Both the position numbers and the translations under genes were made by a program. 64,000 bases of DNA from an uncultured Faecalibacterium sp. (GTDB lineage: Bacteria; Bacillota; Clostridia; Oscillospirales; Ruminococcaceae), in NCBI GenBank assembly GCA_934513205.1, contig CAKSWU010000007.1:20174-84173 (forward strand), written 5' to 3'. Of the stretch, positions 41,441 to 50,551 are shown in pieces; within the stretch, counting starts at the first letter, position 1; each line of letters begins with the position of its first letter. The notes under the pieces were generated by a model that saw only the letters and a list, made by a program, of their open reading frames with translations, had not been told where the DNA came from and made no database searches.

Positions 41441-41472
41441 GCAAGCGGAGGGCATTCCCAATCATTTTGATG

Positions 41473-41510
41473 CAAAAAAGCCCGCCGGGCATTTCTGCAC
41501 GGCGGGCTTT
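41473..41510 (-). terminator. rnf operon terminator
   Basis: Read on the minus strand, aaagcccgccg pairs with cggcgggctttttt around a 16-base loop, just after the rnfB stop. Confidence 0.8.
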
Positions 41511-41520
41511 GGTTTACAGT

Positions 41521-42423
41521 TTACTCTGCCTTGGTCTCGGGCTTTGCCTCAGCAGCGGCTTCCGGCTTTGCTGCGGAAGCAGCAGCGGGAGCAGCGGGCT
41601 TCACCACGGGCTTCGGGGGATTGGGATCGTCCTTCAGCGGGAACAGGATGATGTGCTTGGGGCACTTCTGGGCGCACATGCCGCAGCCCTTGCACTTGTC
41701 GTAGTCGATGCGTGCCACGCCGTCCACAACGTGGATGGCGTCGAACTTACAGGTGCGCTCGCACATGCCGCAGGCAATGCAGGAAGTGGTGCACAGCTTG
41801 TTTGCCACAGCACCCTTATCCTTGTTGGAGCACATGACCACCGGCTTGCGGGGGCCGGCAGCATCGATCATAATGACCTGCTTGGGGCAGATGTTGGCGC
41901 AGGCACCGCAGCCGGTGCACTTGTCCTTGTCCACCTTGGCCACACCGTCCACGATGTGGATGGCGTCGAACTTACACACCTTGGTGCAGTCGCCCAGACC
42001 GATGCAGGCGAAGGAGCAGGTCTTGGGGCCGCCGTACAGGGCTGCCGCAGCAGCGCAGGTCTGGATGCCCTTGTAGTCGTAGGCGGGCTTGCAGTGCTCA
42101 GAGCTGCCCTGGCACTGGACCACAGCCTTCTTTTCTACGGCGCTTGCCTCGCCGCCCATGATCTTGGCAATGGCAGCGGCAGCCTTGGGGCCGCCGGGTG
42201 CGCACTTGTCACAGGGCACGCCGTCCAGAACGACCGCCTTGGCGTAGTCGGCGCAGCCTGCGTAGCCGCAGCCGCCGCAGTTTGCGCCTGCCAGACAGGC
42301 AGAAACTTCCTCAATGCGGGGGTCCTCTTCCACTGCCATGAACTTGGCAGCAGCCACCAGAATGACTGCGCCCACTGCGCCCACGATGGTGCACAGAATG
42401 ATTGCAGATACAATATTACTCAT
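41521..42423 (-). CDS. rnfB: Rnf complex subunit B (ferredoxin-type Fe-S protein)
   Basis: 300 residues. N-terminal membrane helix (IVSAIILCTIVGAVGAVILV), then the 4Fe-4S module LAGANCGGCGYAGCADYAKA, then two pairs of CxxCxxCxxxC ferredoxin clusters (CTGCGACANICP, CKGCGMCAQKCP and the partner sets). It accepts electrons from ferredoxin at the cytoplasmic side. The C-terminal 35 residues are a Pro/Ala/Lys-rich tail. GGAGG precedes ATG 42423. Last gene of rnfCDGEAB. Confidence 0.95.
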   Translation of the reverse strand: MSNIVSAIILCTIVGAVGAVILVAAAKFMAVEEDPRIEEVSACLAGANCGGCGYAGCADYAKAVVLDGVPCDKCAPGGPKAAAAIAKIMGGEASAVEKKAVVQCQGSSEHCKPAYDYKGIQTCAAAAALYGGPKTCSFACIGLGDCTKVCKFDAIHIVDGVAKVDKDKCTGCGACANICPKQVIMIDAAGPRKPVVMCSNKDKGAVANKLCTTSCIACGMCERTCKFDAIHVVDGVARIDYDKCKGCGMCAQKCPKHIILFPLKDDPNPPKPVVKPAAPAAASAAKPEAAAEAKPETKAE

Positions 42424-42438
42424 GTTCCTGCTCCTCCC

Positions 42439-43068
42439 TTACAATTTGAACAGGTTTTCGACGATGCCGCCGAAGCCCATGAAGGACAGGCTGGTGATTG
42501 CAGCTGCGATCAGGGTGATGGGCAGACCCTTGAAGGGTGCCGGGGGATCGCAGGCTTCCACGCGCTTGCGCACGCCGCTGAACATGACCATAGCCAGCAT
42601 GAAGCCGCAGCCCGCGCCGATGGCACAGACCAGAGCCTCGATGTAGGCGTAGCCAAAGCCGTGTGCCGCCACATCGGCGCCGTAGTCGCCCACCACCAGA
42701 ATGGTGACAGCCAGCACGCAGCAGTTGGTGGTGATCAGGGGCAGATAAACGCCCAGCGAATTATACAGTGCAACGATGTACTTCTTGAGGAAGATCTCGA
42801 TGAACTGCACCAGCACAGCGATGACCAGAATGAACACGATGGTCTGCAGATAGCCCAGACCAGCCGGGTCCAGAATGAAGATCTGGATGGGGAAGGTGAC
42901 GGCCGTCGCCATGAACATGACGAAGATGACAGCGCCGGACATGCCAACTGCAGAATCCAGCTTTTTGGAAACGCCCAGGAACGGGCAGATACCATAGAAC
43001 TTCACCAGCACATAGTTGTTGACCAGGATCATGCTGAAGAAGATCGCAGCGAGTTTCGTCACTAACAT
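42439..43068 (-). CDS. rnfA: Rnf complex subunit A
   Basis: 209 residues, six membrane helices. Family marks: NNYVLVKFYGICPFLGVSKK near the N-terminus with the conserved Cys, and LPLITTNCCVLAV mid-protein with the second conserved Cys; the pair is thought to hold an intramembrane iron-sulfur cluster with RnfE. Homologous to RnfE and NqrE. It starts 1 base after the rnfE stop. Confidence 0.95.
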   Translation of the reverse strand: MLVTKLAAIFFSMILVNNYVLVKFYGICPFLGVSKKLDSAVGMSGAVIFVMFMATAVTFPIQIFILDPAGLGYLQTIVFILVIAVLVQFIEIFLKKYIVALYNSLGVYLPLITTNCCVLAVTILVVGDYGADVAAHGFGYAYIEALVCAIGAGCGFMLAMVMFSGVRKRVEACDPPAPFKGLPITLIAAAITSLSFMGFGGIVENLFKL

Positions 43069-43069
43069 C

Positions 43070-43735
43070 TTATTCTGCCTCCTTCTTCAGGTTATCAAGG
43101 TCGCAGCAGCTCTTGCGCTCGATGCGGGCGTCCAGCTTGCCCTCCAGCCAGATGCAGCCTGCCATCAGGATGCCGTAGCAGAAGAAGGCACCGGGAGCCT
43201 GCGTCATAATGGAGACCTTGGCAACGCCTTCCGGAATGATCTGGAAGCCCAGCCAGGTGCCGCTGCCCAGGACCTCGCGGATGGTCGCCATCAGCGTGGC
43301 GGTGAGGGTGTAGCCGATGCCCATGCCCACGCCGTCCAGTGCAGAGTCCACCACGCTGTTTTTGCAGGCGAACATCTCGGCACGGCCCAGAATGATGCAG
43401 TTGACAACGATCAGGGGCAGGAACACGCCCAGTGCGTTGTACAGGCTTTCCATATAAGCCTGCATGAACATCTGCACGATGGTCACGAAGCCTGCGATGA
43501 TGACGATGTAGCAGGGCAGATGCACCTTGCCGGGAATGATTTTCCGCAGCAGAGAGATTATAATGTTGGAGCACACCAGCACGAAGGTGAAGGCGGCGCC
43601 CATGCCCAGTGCGCTGGAAACTGCCGTGGTGACAGCCAGAATGGAGCAGGTGCCCAGCACCAGACGCAGGACCGGGTTTTCTTTGATGATGCCGTTGGTA
43701 AGGATGCTTACCTTGGACTTATTTTCTTGTGCCAT
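43070..43735 (-). CDS. rnfE: Rnf complex subunit E
   Basis: 221 residues, six membrane helices. NPVLRLVLGTCSILAVTTAV and LPLIVVNCIILGRAEMFACK carry the cysteines paired with those of RnfA. GTWLGFQIIPEG is the family's external loop. The C-terminus has an extra cytoplasmic tail of about 20 residues with Cys-Cys (ERKSCCDLDN), absent from typical E. coli RsxE. Confidence 0.95.
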   Translation of the reverse strand: MAQENKSKVSILTNGIIKENPVLRLVLGTCSILAVTTAVSSALGMGAAFTFVLVCSNIIISLLRKIIPGKVHLPCYIVIIAGFVTIVQMFMQAYMESLYNALGVFLPLIVVNCIILGRAEMFACKNSVVDSALDGVGMGIGYTLTATLMATIREVLGSGTWLGFQIIPEGVAKVSIMTQAPGAFFCYGILMAGCIWLEGKLDARIERKSCCDLDNLKKEAE

Positions 43736-43752
43736 TTCTTACCAACCTCCTT

Positions 43753-44301
43753 TTATGCCAGCTCATTGTAGCAGTTGATGCAGTCGTTGATGGCAGCAAA
43801 CAGAGCGGTGGACGAAATGGTTGCGCCGCTGTACGCATCGTAATCCTGATTCATCACAATGTTCTTGGTGCCGTCCATGCCGTTGAACTGTGCCAGATAG
43901 TCATCGGTGGACACATTGGAGCCGATGCCCTTGGTCTGGGTAGAAGCGTCCACCCAGATGCCGGTCTCGGCGCCGTTGGCGTCAAAGCCCATGATGACGG
44001 TCAGAATGCCGCCGTCAAAGCCCTTTTCCTCGGCCTTGATGGCAATGCCGCCGTCCGGAGCCTTTACCACGCCGGTAACGTTGGCGGTGGTGTAGTCGGT
44101 CACTTCCTCCAGCGTAGCTGCGTCCGAGACAGAGGGCATCACGCTGACATAAGCAGCCAGCGTGGTGCGCCGGGTATTCTCAGCAATGACCGGAGCGGTC
44201 ATGCCGTTGACCAGCGCCAGCAGCAGGCTGACGATCAGAGAGATGACACTCAGCACAACGATGGGCTTAACGGTGCTCTCCCAGTTGGAAGACTTACTCA
44301 T
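43753..44301 (-). CDS. rnfG: Rnf complex subunit G (covalent FMN)
   Basis: 182 residues. One N-terminal membrane helix (PIVVLSVISLIVSLLLALVN), then an extracytoplasmic FMN-binding domain. The flavin is attached by phosphoester to the Thr of SGATISS near residue 160, as in NqrC/RnfG. Its start overlaps the rnfD stop by ATGA. Confidence 0.95.
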   Translation of the reverse strand: MSKSSNWESTVKPIVVLSVISLIVSLLLALVNGMTAPVIAENTRRTTLAAYVSVMPSVSDAATLEEVTDYTTANVTGVVKAPDGGIAIKAEEKGFDGGILTVIMGFDANGAETGIWVDASTQTKGIGSNVSTDDYLAQFNGMDGTKNIVMNQDYDAYSGATISSTALFAAINDCINCYNELA

Positions 44302-45263
44302 TTGCCAGCACCCTCCTTCGCTTTCTTTGCAGGCTTCACATAGCCATACGGGGTCTGACGGGTCAGGTCATTGATGTACGGGACCCACAGGTTCATGAAC
44401 AGCAGTGCGAAGGACACGCCCTCCGGGTAGGTGCCCCACCAGCGGATGGCAAAGGTAACGATGCCCAGTGCCACGCCGTACACCAGCTTGCCCTTCAGGG
44501 TGAAGGGGCTGGTAACGTAATCGGTCGCCATGAACACAGCGCCGAACAGCAGACCTCCGGACAGGATGCCTGCCAGAGATGCATGCAGGTCAAAGCCGGT
44601 GGCAAGCAGATAGAACACGAACATGCTGCCCACATAAGAAGCCGGGATGGCGATGCTGATGGTCTTAGTGGCCACCAGATAGATAAGACCCAGCAGGATG
44701 GCCAGCGCGCAGGTCTCGCCCAGCACGCCGCCGTGGATGCCCATGAACAGGTCCAGCAGGCTCAGTCTGGAGACATCCACCGTAGAGGTCAGCGGGGTCG
44801 CCTTGGACAGCTGGTCCACCGCTGCATCCGGGTAGACCCAATCGGTCATTGCGCCGGAGAAGCTGACAAACAGCACGATGCGGCCCACCAGAGCGGGGTT
44901 TGCAAAGTTCATGCCGATGCCGCCGAACAGCTGCTTGACGATGATGATGGCTACCAGATCGCCGATGATGAGCTGACCGATGGGCATGCCAACGGGCACG
45001 TTCATAGCCAGAATGATGCCGGTGACCACAGCGGACAGGTCGCTGATGGGATTTGCACGCTTCAGCAGCTTGCAATACAGCCACTCAAAGACCACGCAGG
45101 CGATCACGGACACTGCCGTGACCAGCAGCGCGCGCACGCCAAAGATGATGGCAGAGGCCACCACGCAGGGGCACAGTGCAACGATCACGTTCGCCATCAG
45201 GCTCTGGGTGGTCTCGTCACTGCGGACGTGCGGGGAAGCCGAAACAATAAGCTTCGTATCCAT
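44298..45263 (-). CDS. rnfD: Rnf complex subunit D
   Basis: 321 residues, about nine to ten helices. Marks: ASPHVRSDETTQSLM at the N-terminus, GGIGMNFANPALVGRIVLFV, and FMATDYVTSPFT near the C-terminus. The covalent-FMN motif, usually SGATP or SSATP, reads LSKATPLTS here. RnfD is the main membrane core for electron transfer and ion movement. Its ATG overlaps the rnfC stop. Confidence 0.95.
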   Translation of the reverse strand: MDTKLIVSASPHVRSDETTQSLMANVIVALCPCVVASAIIFGVRALLVTAVSVIACVVFEWLYCKLLKRANPISDLSAVVTGIILAMNVPVGMPIGQLIIGDLVAIIIVKQLFGGIGMNFANPALVGRIVLFVSFSGAMTDWVYPDAAVDQLSKATPLTSTVDVSRLSLLDLFMGIHGGVLGETCALAILLGLIYLVATKTISIAIPASYVGSMFVFYLLATGFDLHASLAGILSGGLLFGAVFMATDYVTSPFTLKGKLVYGVALGIVTFAIRWWGTYPEGVSFALLFMNLWVPYINDLTRQTPYGYVKPAKKAKEGAGK

Positions 45264-46579
45264 TACTTATTGCCTCCTTTTTTGATTTCAGCAAGGTAGA
45301 ACGCCTTTGCCAGACTCATCATCTGGGTAACCGGGCGCTTTGCCGGGCAGACGAAGGAGCAGCTGCCGCAGTTGAAGCAGTAGTCAGCGTGCAGCTTGCC
45401 CAGCTCCTGCACATCGCGGGCGGCGTAGGCCTGATTGACCTCCACAGGCTCCAGACCCATGGGGCAATACTCCACGCAGCGGCCGCAGCGGATGCAGGGG
45501 TTGACCTGTGCGGGCTGTGCGGCTGCCTTGCTCAGCAGGATCAGACCGGAAGTGGTCTTGGTGGTGGGGTAAGCAAGGTTCTCCACAGCGGGGCCCATCA
45601 TGGCACCGCCGGCAACCACCTTGCCCAGCTCGCCCTTGACACCCGCAAAGTCGATGATGTCCTGATAGGACGTGCCCACGGGCACCACGACGTTCTGGGG
45701 CTTTGCGCAGGCATCGCCGTCCACGGTGATGGTGCGCTCGATGACCGGCATACCGGTGGCAAGATACTTGCCCAGCGTGGAAACACTGGTCACGTTCATC
45801 ACGATGGCACCGGCATCGGCGGGCAGACCGCCGTGGGGCACCTCGCGGCCCAGGCACTTCTCGATCAGGATCAGCTCTGCGCCGGTGCCGTAGACACTGG
45901 GCAGAGGCTTGACCTCGATGGTGGAGTCGCCCTCGGTCTTTTTGCACAGCAGGTCGATGCACTCAGGCTTGTTGTTCTCAATACCAATGATACACTTCGG
46001 AATGCCGGTGTACTGCAGCACGGCCTTGATGCCGCGGATGATGTCATCGCTGCAGTTCAGCATCTCCTGCGTGTCGCTGGTCAGCCACACTTCACACTCG
46101 GAAGCGTTGATCAGCAGGGTGTCTACCTGCTGCTTGGGCTGCAGCTTGACATCGGTGGGGAAGCCTGCGCCGCCCAGACCGACCAGACCGCACTCCCGCA
46201 CAGCGGCAAGGAAGCTGGCCTTATCGGTCACTTCCGGAGCCTTGACGGCAGGGTCCACCGTCTGCTTGCCATCGGTCTTGATGACGACAGAGTCGCACAT
46301 CCTGCCGTTGGACAGACGGAAGGGCTCCACGGCAGCAACGGTGCCGGAAACACTGGAATGGATATTTGCGGAGACAAAGCCGCCCGCTTCGCCGATCTTG
46401 GTGCCAACGAACACCTCATCGCCCTTTTTGACCAGAGTCTTTGCGGGAGCGCCAATGTGCTGGCTCATCAGGATGCGTACCTGCGCGGGCAGAGGCATCG
46501 GGATCGGTTTGCTTGCAGCAGTTGCCTTGTCATGCGGCGTATGCGCGCCAAGCGCCGCACGTTTCAGCTTGTTCAACAT
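45263..46579 (-). CDS. rnfC: Rnf complex subunit C (NADH-site Fe-S protein)
   Basis: 438 residues. Glycine-rich NADH/FMN region LVGLGGAGFPTDVKL and two C-terminal 4Fe-4S clusters, CIRCGRCVEYCPMGLEP and CFNCGSCSFVCPAKRPV. It passes electrons from the membrane part to NAD. ATG 46579 is chosen because GGGGGA lies 10 bases upstream; ATG 46597 is in frame but has no nearby site. First gene of the operon, so the order is the clostridial C-D-G-E-A-B. Confidence 0.94.
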   Translation of the reverse strand: MLNKLKRAALGAHTPHDKATAASKPIPMPLPAQVRILMSQHIGAPAKTLVKKGDEVFVGTKIGEAGGFVSANIHSSVSGTVAAVEPFRLSNGRMCDSVVIKTDGKQTVDPAVKAPEVTDKASFLAAVRECGLVGLGGAGFPTDVKLQPKQQVDTLLINASECEVWLTSDTQEMLNCSDDIIRGIKAVLQYTGIPKCIIGIENNKPECIDLLCKKTEGDSTIEVKPLPSVYGTGAELILIEKCLGREVPHGGLPADAGAIVMNVTSVSTLGKYLATGMPVIERTITVDGDACAKPQNVVVPVGTSYQDIIDFAGVKGELGKVVAGGAMMGPAVENLAYPTTKTTSGLILLSKAAAQPAQVNPCIRCGRCVEYCPMGLEPVEVNQAYAARDVQELGKLHADYCFNCGSCSFVCPAKRPVTQMMSLAKAFYLAEIKKGGNK

Positions 46580-46668
46580 GGAATTCAAATCCCCCATTCT
46601 GCTTGAATTGCCGCCCCCACGCCCATGCAGGCGCACTGGTACAGGGACAGCAGCTGCTTAACATACCT

Positions 46669-46696
46669 ATTGTATCATTTTAATGTCGGAAGTCAA
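46669..46696 (-). promoter_or_regulatory. rnf operon promoter
   Basis: Minus-strand TTGACT (46696-46691), 16-base spacer, TACAAT (46674-46669), about 90 bases before rnfC. The divergent side (46804-46833) carries TTGCCT-17-TATACT for the small gene at 46898. The rest of 46580-46897 shows nothing else. Confidence 0.7.
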
Positions 46697-46804
46697 CGAC
46701 AATGGCGCAGAAATGATGCATTTTCCTGAACTTTCTTCTCCTTTTTGGGGGGCATCCCATGCCGTTTCGGCCTTTTTTCGCTTTTGCGCCCGCCGTGCTG
46801 GTGT

Positions 46805-46833
46805 TTGCCTTTGCGGACGGAATATGGTATACT
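46805..46833 (+). promoter_or_regulatory. Promoter of the small membrane protein gene
   Basis: TTGCCT (46805-46810), 17-base spacer, TATACT (46828-46833). Confidence 0.6.
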
Positions 46834-46897
46834 GATAGCACACCATCTGCGGAACGTCCCCCGCTCCGCCAAGACTAGTCCAAGGAGGCTGCAAACC

Positions 46898-47023
46898 ATG
46901 AAAGTTCTCAAAGCTCTGCTGGCTGTTCTGACCACCCTTGCGGTGGTGATGACCGGAGTTCTGCTGTTCTGGCAGGACAAAAATGCACCCCGCTATATCC
47001 AGATCTACGAAAACGAGCGGTAA
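46898..47023 (+). CDS. Small single-pass membrane protein, 41 aa
   Basis: Begins MKVLKALLAVLTTLAVVMTG, continues VLLFWQDKN and ends in a polar tail with IYENER. One membrane helix with a basic N-terminus and an outside tail. AAGGAGG before the ATG, its own promoter and a strong terminator support a real gene. It is divergent from rnf. Function unknown. Confidence 0.75.
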   Translation: MKVLKALLAVLTTLAVVMTGVLLFWQDKNAPRYIQIYENER

Positions 47024-47040
47024 GGTCCGCTTCTGATACC

Positions 47041-47097
47041 GCACATCCCCCAGCCTGAACGGCAGTGCCGCCCGGGCTGGGGGATGTGTGCTTTTTT
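47041..47097 (+). terminator. Intrinsic terminator
   Basis: gcacatcccccagcc (47041-47055) pairs with ggctgggggatgtgtgc (47075-47091), then tttttt. Confidence 0.85.
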
Positions 47098-47157
47098 GGC
47101 GGACGGCCCGGGCAGCAAAGCGTTCCGCCGGAGTTGTTTTTGATTCTTCATGGCACA

Positions 47158-47197
47158 CAAAAAGCGCCGCAGAGCCATACTCTGCGGCGCTTTTTGG
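47158..47197. terminator. Bidirectional terminator
   Basis: caaaaagcgccgcagag and its complement around ccata, with A and T runs on the two sides. It ends the minus gene whose stop is at 47211. Confidence 0.85.
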
Positions 47198-47210
47198 CAA
47201 AATATTGCTT

Positions 47211-47750
47211 TCAGTAATCTTTTTCGCACCCCAGAAGATAGCGGATGTGCTCAAAGGTGCGCTCGTGTCCAACGTCCCGCACCATCTTCAGCAGTTCTTC
47301 CAGCAGGGCGCGGGTGTCCGGGTGCATCAGGTAGTGGTCCTTGCTGCGCTGGTAGTATTCCCACGGGGAAGCATCGGTGTACTGATCGCCCAGATAGATC
47401 TGGCTGGCTGCCACCCGGTCGCACACCATCTCGCAGACGTAGCGCAGAGGCATCTTCATGCCGGAAAGCCCGGCCTTGGCGGTGCTGCTGTAATCGATCC
47501 AGTATTCCAGATGATGCTTGTTGCGGCCCTTGTGGTGCAGCCACGCCGAGGTGTAGCCCCGCGCCTTGCGCTCGGCTTCGTTGGGGCTGCGGTCGCCCTG
47601 ATAATAGATACACCCGGGGATGAACTCGGTGGGGCTGTACTTGCTCAGGTCGTGGGCAAGACCCTGCTCGTACAGTCCGCATTCAAAGCAGTATTTCATC
47701 ACCAGCAGCTTGTGCCGGGTGATGGTCTCGAAATGGCCCTTGATGTTCAT
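47211..47750 (-). CDS. DUF5662 family protein
   Basis: 179 residues. Resembles DUF5662 proteins of Firmicutes: GHFETITRHKLLVMKYCFEC at the N-terminus, LAHDLSKYSPTEF (His-Asp pair), then WLHHKGRNKHHLEYWIDY with a His cluster. The conserved His/Asp pattern looks like an HD-type metal site, but activity is not established. AGGAGG precedes ATG 47750. A MITE-like repeat starts 20 bases upstream of its start and may hold or disrupt its promoter. Confidence 0.85.
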   Translation of the reverse strand: MNIKGHFETITRHKLLVMKYCFECGLYEQGLAHDLSKYSPTEFIPGCIYYQGDRSPNEAERKARGYTSAWLHHKGRNKHHLEYWIDYSSTAKAGLSGMKMPLRYVCEMVCDRVAASQIYLGDQYTDASPWEYYQRSKDHYLMHPDTRALLEELLKMVRDVGHERTFEHIRYLLGCEKDY

Positions 47751-47770
47751 TTGGTGTTCCTCCTGACTGA

Positions 47771-47919
47771 GCATCCTCGCCCTCTCCGTCTTTGCTTCGC
47801 AAATCCACCTCTCCCAAAGGGAGAGGCCTTGGCATCAAGATTCACTTTGCGTGGACTGCCAAAGGCTCCCACTTTGGGGGAGCTGGCGCGCGTCAGCGCG
47901 TCTGAGAGGGCGAGCACGC
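47771..47919. mobile_element. MITE-like repeat, copy 2
   Basis: Ends gcatcctcgccctctccg (47771-47788) and ctgagagggcgagcacgc (47902-47919) are inverted, 15 of 18 matching. It contains ctctcccaaagggagag (47813) like copy 1. Its right end lies inside the last codons of the glycosyltransferase gene ending at 47893. Confidence 0.7.
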
Positions 47920-49794
47920 TCCTCTCCACCGCACTGTTATCCGTCCCTCTTTCAGCCCGCGCAGATCATTGCTTTCGGAAAAATCCTCCCGGTCCATGGT
48001 CAGGTTGGGGTTGTAGTAGGGGTCGTGCAGGATGTTCGCCTTGCCGTGCACATCGTACAGGCGCCGCTGCTCGGCGGCAAAGCGCCGTGCCTTTACCGGG
48101 TCCATCTCGTCTCCGCCGCGGCTCTTGCTCTCGTAGTGGGTCAGCTGGGCGTAGGGTGTCCACGCAATGCGGTAGCCCGCATCCCGCACCCGCAGGCAGA
48201 AGTCCACATCGTTGAAGGCCACCGCAAAGGCTTCGTCCAGTCCCCTTACCTCGTCCCACACGCTGGTCTTTACCAGCAGGCAGGCACCGGTGACGGCAGA
48301 AAAATTTTGTACCGTGGCAGTGCGGAACATGTAGCCGCTGCCGCCGGCCTTTTTGTACTTGTGGCTGTGCCCCGCATAGCCCCCCAGCCCGGTAATGACC
48401 CCCGCGTGCTGGATGGTGTCGTCCGGGTAGTAGAGCATGGCACCGCACACTGCCGCACCGCCGGGGTGGGCGCATTGGCGCAGAAGTTCAGTGAGCCATT
48501 CGCTGCCTTGCACCTCCACGTCGTTGTTCAGCAGCAGCAGATACTCGCCGGCGGCGTATTTGCGGCCAAAGTTGTTGATGCCGGAAAAGTTGAAACCCTG
48601 TTTCGGGTAGGTGACCACCCGCAGACCGTCGTAGCGCTGCTGCGCCTTTTTATAGTAGGCAAAGGTGGCGGGGTCGGTGGAGTTGTTTTCCACCACGATG
48701 ACCTCAAAGTTGTCCCAGTCGGTCCTTGTCCAGATGCTGTGCAGGCACTTTTCCAAGTCCTCCGTGTGGTCCTTGTTGGGGATGAGGATGCTCACCTTGG
48801 GTTCGCCCACGATGTCCCACTTCACCCGGTAGGTGCTGGGGAACAAGCCGTCCTCCACCGTGCCGGTGCGCCCGGTGCGGGTCAGGTGGTCTGCCAGCGC
48901 CTTTTTCGCCGCTGCCGCAACGTATGGCTTGGCATCCGCCCCGCCGGAGGTAGACCCCGTGTGCACCCGCCAGTAGTACAGCACCTGCGGCACATGGGCG
49001 GCACCGCCGGTCTTTTCGGCAAGGCGCAGGAACAGGTCATGGTCCTGACTGCCGTCGCATTCCGGGCGTTCGCCGCCAATGGCGTCCCACAGTGCTTTTT
49101 GGAACACCGCCAGATGGCAGATGTAGTTGCAGCACAGCAGGTAGTCCGGGGCGTAGTCCGGCTTGAAGTGCGCCACCATAGGGCAGCGGATGCTCTTGGT
49201 GAACAGTGCCTCATCGCTGTACAGAAAGCCGTCCGGCTCGCCGCGCTGGCGCAGCTGCAAGATGGCCTTGCCCATGGTGTACAGGGCATGAGGTGCCAGA
49301 ATGTCATCGTGGTCCGCCAGCGCCAGATATTCCCCTGTTGCCAGCTGCGCGGCGGCGTTGGTGTTGGCGGCAATGCCCTGATTTTCGATCTTTTTGTATA
49401 CGATACGTTGATATTTTGCTTGATATTCCTCTACGATGCGCTTTACATCGGCATATTCTGCATCGGAAGCATCCGCAAGGCAAAGCTGCCCGTTGGGCGC
49501 GGTCTGCTGCACAAAGGAATCCAGAAATTCCCGCAGGTACTTTTCCGGGGTATTATACAGCGGGGTCAGTACCGAAATGGTGGGCAGGCCGCAGTCTGCC
49601 GCCGTTTTGCCGGCCATCTCTGCGCGCTGCGCCTCCAGCACCTTTTTGGCGGGCAGGTAGCGCGCGCGTTTGCCAAAGCAGCGGCGCTTGACAAAGCCCG
49701 CGCCGCGCCTGACCATGGTGGGCAGACCCTCGTCCTTTGTCAGCTGCACGGCGTAGCCGGCAAGTTCCTTGGCGCGTTTCAACCGTACATTCAT
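47893..49794 (-). CDS. Two-domain family 2 glycosyltransferase
   Basis: 633 residues with two GT-A (GT2) domains. Domain 1 begins PTISVLTPLYNTPEKYLREF with DXD-like LADHDDILAPHAL; domain 2 begins PKVSILIPNKDHTEDLEKCL with LLLNNDVEVQG and a later NDVDFCLRVRDAG. Tandem GT2 proteins of this type extend rhamnose-rich or other surface glycans. The gene is followed by an ABC exporter pair and rfbC, a rhamnose-precursor gene. The final residues (ACSPSQTR) and stop codon come from the end of a MITE-like repeat, so the original C-terminus has been replaced. No clear ribosome site of its own; it starts 1 base after the ABC ATPase stop. Confidence 0.9.
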   Translation of the reverse strand: MNVRLKRAKELAGYAVQLTKDEGLPTMVRRGAGFVKRRCFGKRARYLPAKKVLEAQRAEMAGKTAADCGLPTISVLTPLYNTPEKYLREFLDSFVQQTAPNGQLCLADASDAEYADVKRIVEEYQAKYQRIVYKKIENQGIAANTNAAAQLATGEYLALADHDDILAPHALYTMGKAILQLRQRGEPDGFLYSDEALFTKSIRCPMVAHFKPDYAPDYLLCCNYICHLAVFQKALWDAIGGERPECDGSQDHDLFLRLAEKTGGAAHVPQVLYYWRVHTGSTSGGADAKPYVAAAAKKALADHLTRTGRTGTVEDGLFPSTYRVKWDIVGEPKVSILIPNKDHTEDLEKCLHSIWTRTDWDNFEVIVVENNSTDPATFAYYKKAQQRYDGLRVVTYPKQGFNFSGINNFGRKYAAGEYLLLLNNDVEVQGSEWLTELLRQCAHPGGAAVCGAMLYYPDDTIQHAGVITGLGGYAGHSHKYKKAGGSGYMFRTATVQNFSAVTGACLLVKTSVWDEVRGLDEAFAVAFNDVDFCLRVRDAGYRIAWTPYAQLTHYESKSRGGDEMDPVKARRFAAEQRRLYDVHGKANILHDPYYNPNLTMDREDFSESNDLRGLKEGRITVRWRGACSPSQTR

Positions 49795-49795
49795 A

Positions 49796-50539
<744 letters not shown>

Positions 50540-50551
50540 TGTTCTCCCTCC

